DNA from: Bacteroidales bacterium
GTDB lineage: Bacteria > Bacteroidota > Bacteroidia > Bacteroidales > UBA3824
NCBI GenBank assembly: GCA_017530465.1
Contig: JAFXMJ010000478.1
Coordinates: 1 to 6,433, forward strand
Length of the DNA stretch: 6,433 bases
Reading direction: 5' to 3'
Shown: one piece after another, positions 5,736 to 6,433 of the stretch
Layout: the number at the start of each line of letters is the position of its first letter
Numbering within the stretch: the first letter of the stretch is position 1
The notes under the pieces: generated by a model
Told to the model about the DNA's origin: nothing
Databases searched by the model: none
The model's input: only the letters and a program-made list of their open reading frames with translations
Made by a program: the position numbers and the translations under genes

Positions 5736-6433
5736 ATGGAACTCCCTTACATCATCCGGGTTGCGCTGATAATGGCGGCGATGTACTTGACGTACAAAAT
5801 ATTCCTGAGCAAGGACACATTCCACGCACTCAACCGTGCGGCGATACTTGCATCGGTGGCGGTATCATTCGTGCTGCCTCTATTGCCGATACCGTCAATA
5901 TTTGCCGGCAACACCGCGCCGACGATGACCACGGCAACAATTGGAATGGGCGAAATCACCGCCGAATTAGCCGACTACGAGCCGCAGATGTCGCTCTCCG
6001 ACTATCTGCCTTACCTGATGGTGGCGGGAGCGGTAGTATTTTTCCTGAGGTTTTTGATTTCGACAATATCAATTGCCATCCGAGCATTCCGACACAAGAA
6101 AATTACACTCCGACAAGGCGTGAAACTCATCCTCAGCGAAACCATCAAATCGCCCGTTAGTTGGCTCAAATACATCTTTATGAACAACGCCGACTACAAC
6201 GAAAACTCACGCGAAATCCTTGTCCACGAGATGGCGCACATCAGTTACCGGCACTCCATCGACCTGATATTCATCGACTTGGCGTGCTGCGTACAATGGT
6301 TCAACCCCGCAGTGTGGCTGTTCAGGCGTGAACTATGCGCCGTACACGAATTTCAAGCCGACCAAAAGGTGCTCGCATCTGGCTTCAACGCTAAAAAGTA
6401 TCAAATTCTATTAATAAAAAAGGCTGCCGGCAG
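5736..6433 (+). CDS. M56-family membrane metallopeptidase, BlaR1/MecR1-like (partial)
   Basis: The 232 codons visible run off the right edge without a stop. A membrane protein: hydrophobic segments at about 5-22, 34-57, 91-116 and 174-196, with a polar, Thr-rich stretch between the second and third. The zinc protease site is HEMAH (164-168), and EFQAD supplies the likely third ligand, Glu205, so the catalytic core is intact. SPVSWLKYIF (139-148) and CVQWFNPAVWLFRREL (185-200) are hallmarks of the Bacteroidota M56 group. In this family a signal activates the protease, which leads to loss of the BlaI repressor. Staphylococcal BlaR1 ends in a penicillin-sensing domain, whereas Bacteroidota members often end differently (for example in TonB-like regions). 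The C-terminus is outside the window, so the signal sensed is unknown. It is translated from the ATG 12 bp after blaI, certainly as one operon. Confidence 0.93.
   Translation, partial: MELPYIIRVALIMAAMYLTYKIFLSKDTFHALNRAAILASVAVSFVLPLLPIPSIFAGNTAPTMTTATIGMGEITAELADYEPQMSLSDYLPYLMVAGAVVFFLRFLISTISIAIRAFRHKKITLRQGVKLILSETIKSPVSWLKYIFMNNADYNENSREILVHEMAHISYRHSIDLIFIDLACCVQWFNPAVWLFRRELCAVHEFQADQKVLASGFNAKKYQILLIKKAAG

Noticed and set aside
5364..6433. Calling the right-end pair a beta-lactam resistance operon
   Set aside because: No beta-lactamase or penicillin-sensing domain is visible in the window, and many Bacteroidota blaI-M56 pairs have unknown signals.

Overview
The window looks like chromosomal DNA of a Bacteroidota bacterium, probably order Bacteroidales. 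The evidence is the -7 promoter element TAnnTTTG, found perfectly upstream of four genes, the lack of clear Shine-Dalgarno sequences, two lipoproteins with short Bacteroidota-style signal peptides, a DUF4143-family ATPase remnant of a type common in Bacteroidales, and a BlaI/M56-peptidase pair. No RNA gene, CRISPR array or insertion sequence was seen.

Layout from left to right. The left edge (1-121, minus) holds the first 40 codons of a gene whose start resembles a TIR-like domain. It lies 48 bp downstream of a PstS-like periplasmic binding lipoprotein (170-1120, minus) and is probably in its operon. Next is a 110-codon C-terminal remnant of a DUF4143 AAA ATPase (1303-1635, plus), preceded by a tandem 26-27 bp repeat. 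It meets a small unrecognised gene (1630-1836, minus) tail to tail, with a 6 bp overlap. An AT-rich spacer follows, with a strong terminator for the next gene: gpmI (2163-3698, minus), the cofactor-independent phosphoglycerate mutase of glycolysis. Divergent from gpmI is a large lipoprotein predicted to fold as a right-handed beta-helix (3833-5125, plus), closed by a 17-bp-stem terminator.

The right end is a regulatory pair: a BlaI/MecI-family repressor (5364-5723, plus) and, 12 bp later, an M56 (BlaR1/MecR1-like) membrane metallopeptidase (from 5736, cut off by the window end). Upstream of blaI are two copies of the dyad AACTA-N7-TAGTT, with centres exactly 21 bp apart. The second overlaps the -33 element, so this is a convincing candidate for an autoregulatory operator.

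The genes do not form one pathway. They are four or five independent transcription units: phosphate-like uptake or sensing, a decayed accessory ATPase, central carbon metabolism, an envelope lipoprotein, and an envelope stress or antibiotic-responsive repressor/protease module. I do not see a clearly new multi-gene system. The most informative signals are the twin operator at blaI, the truncated ATPase that keeps only its nuclease-like fold, and the PstS-like gene paired with a TIR-like start instead of transporter permeases.
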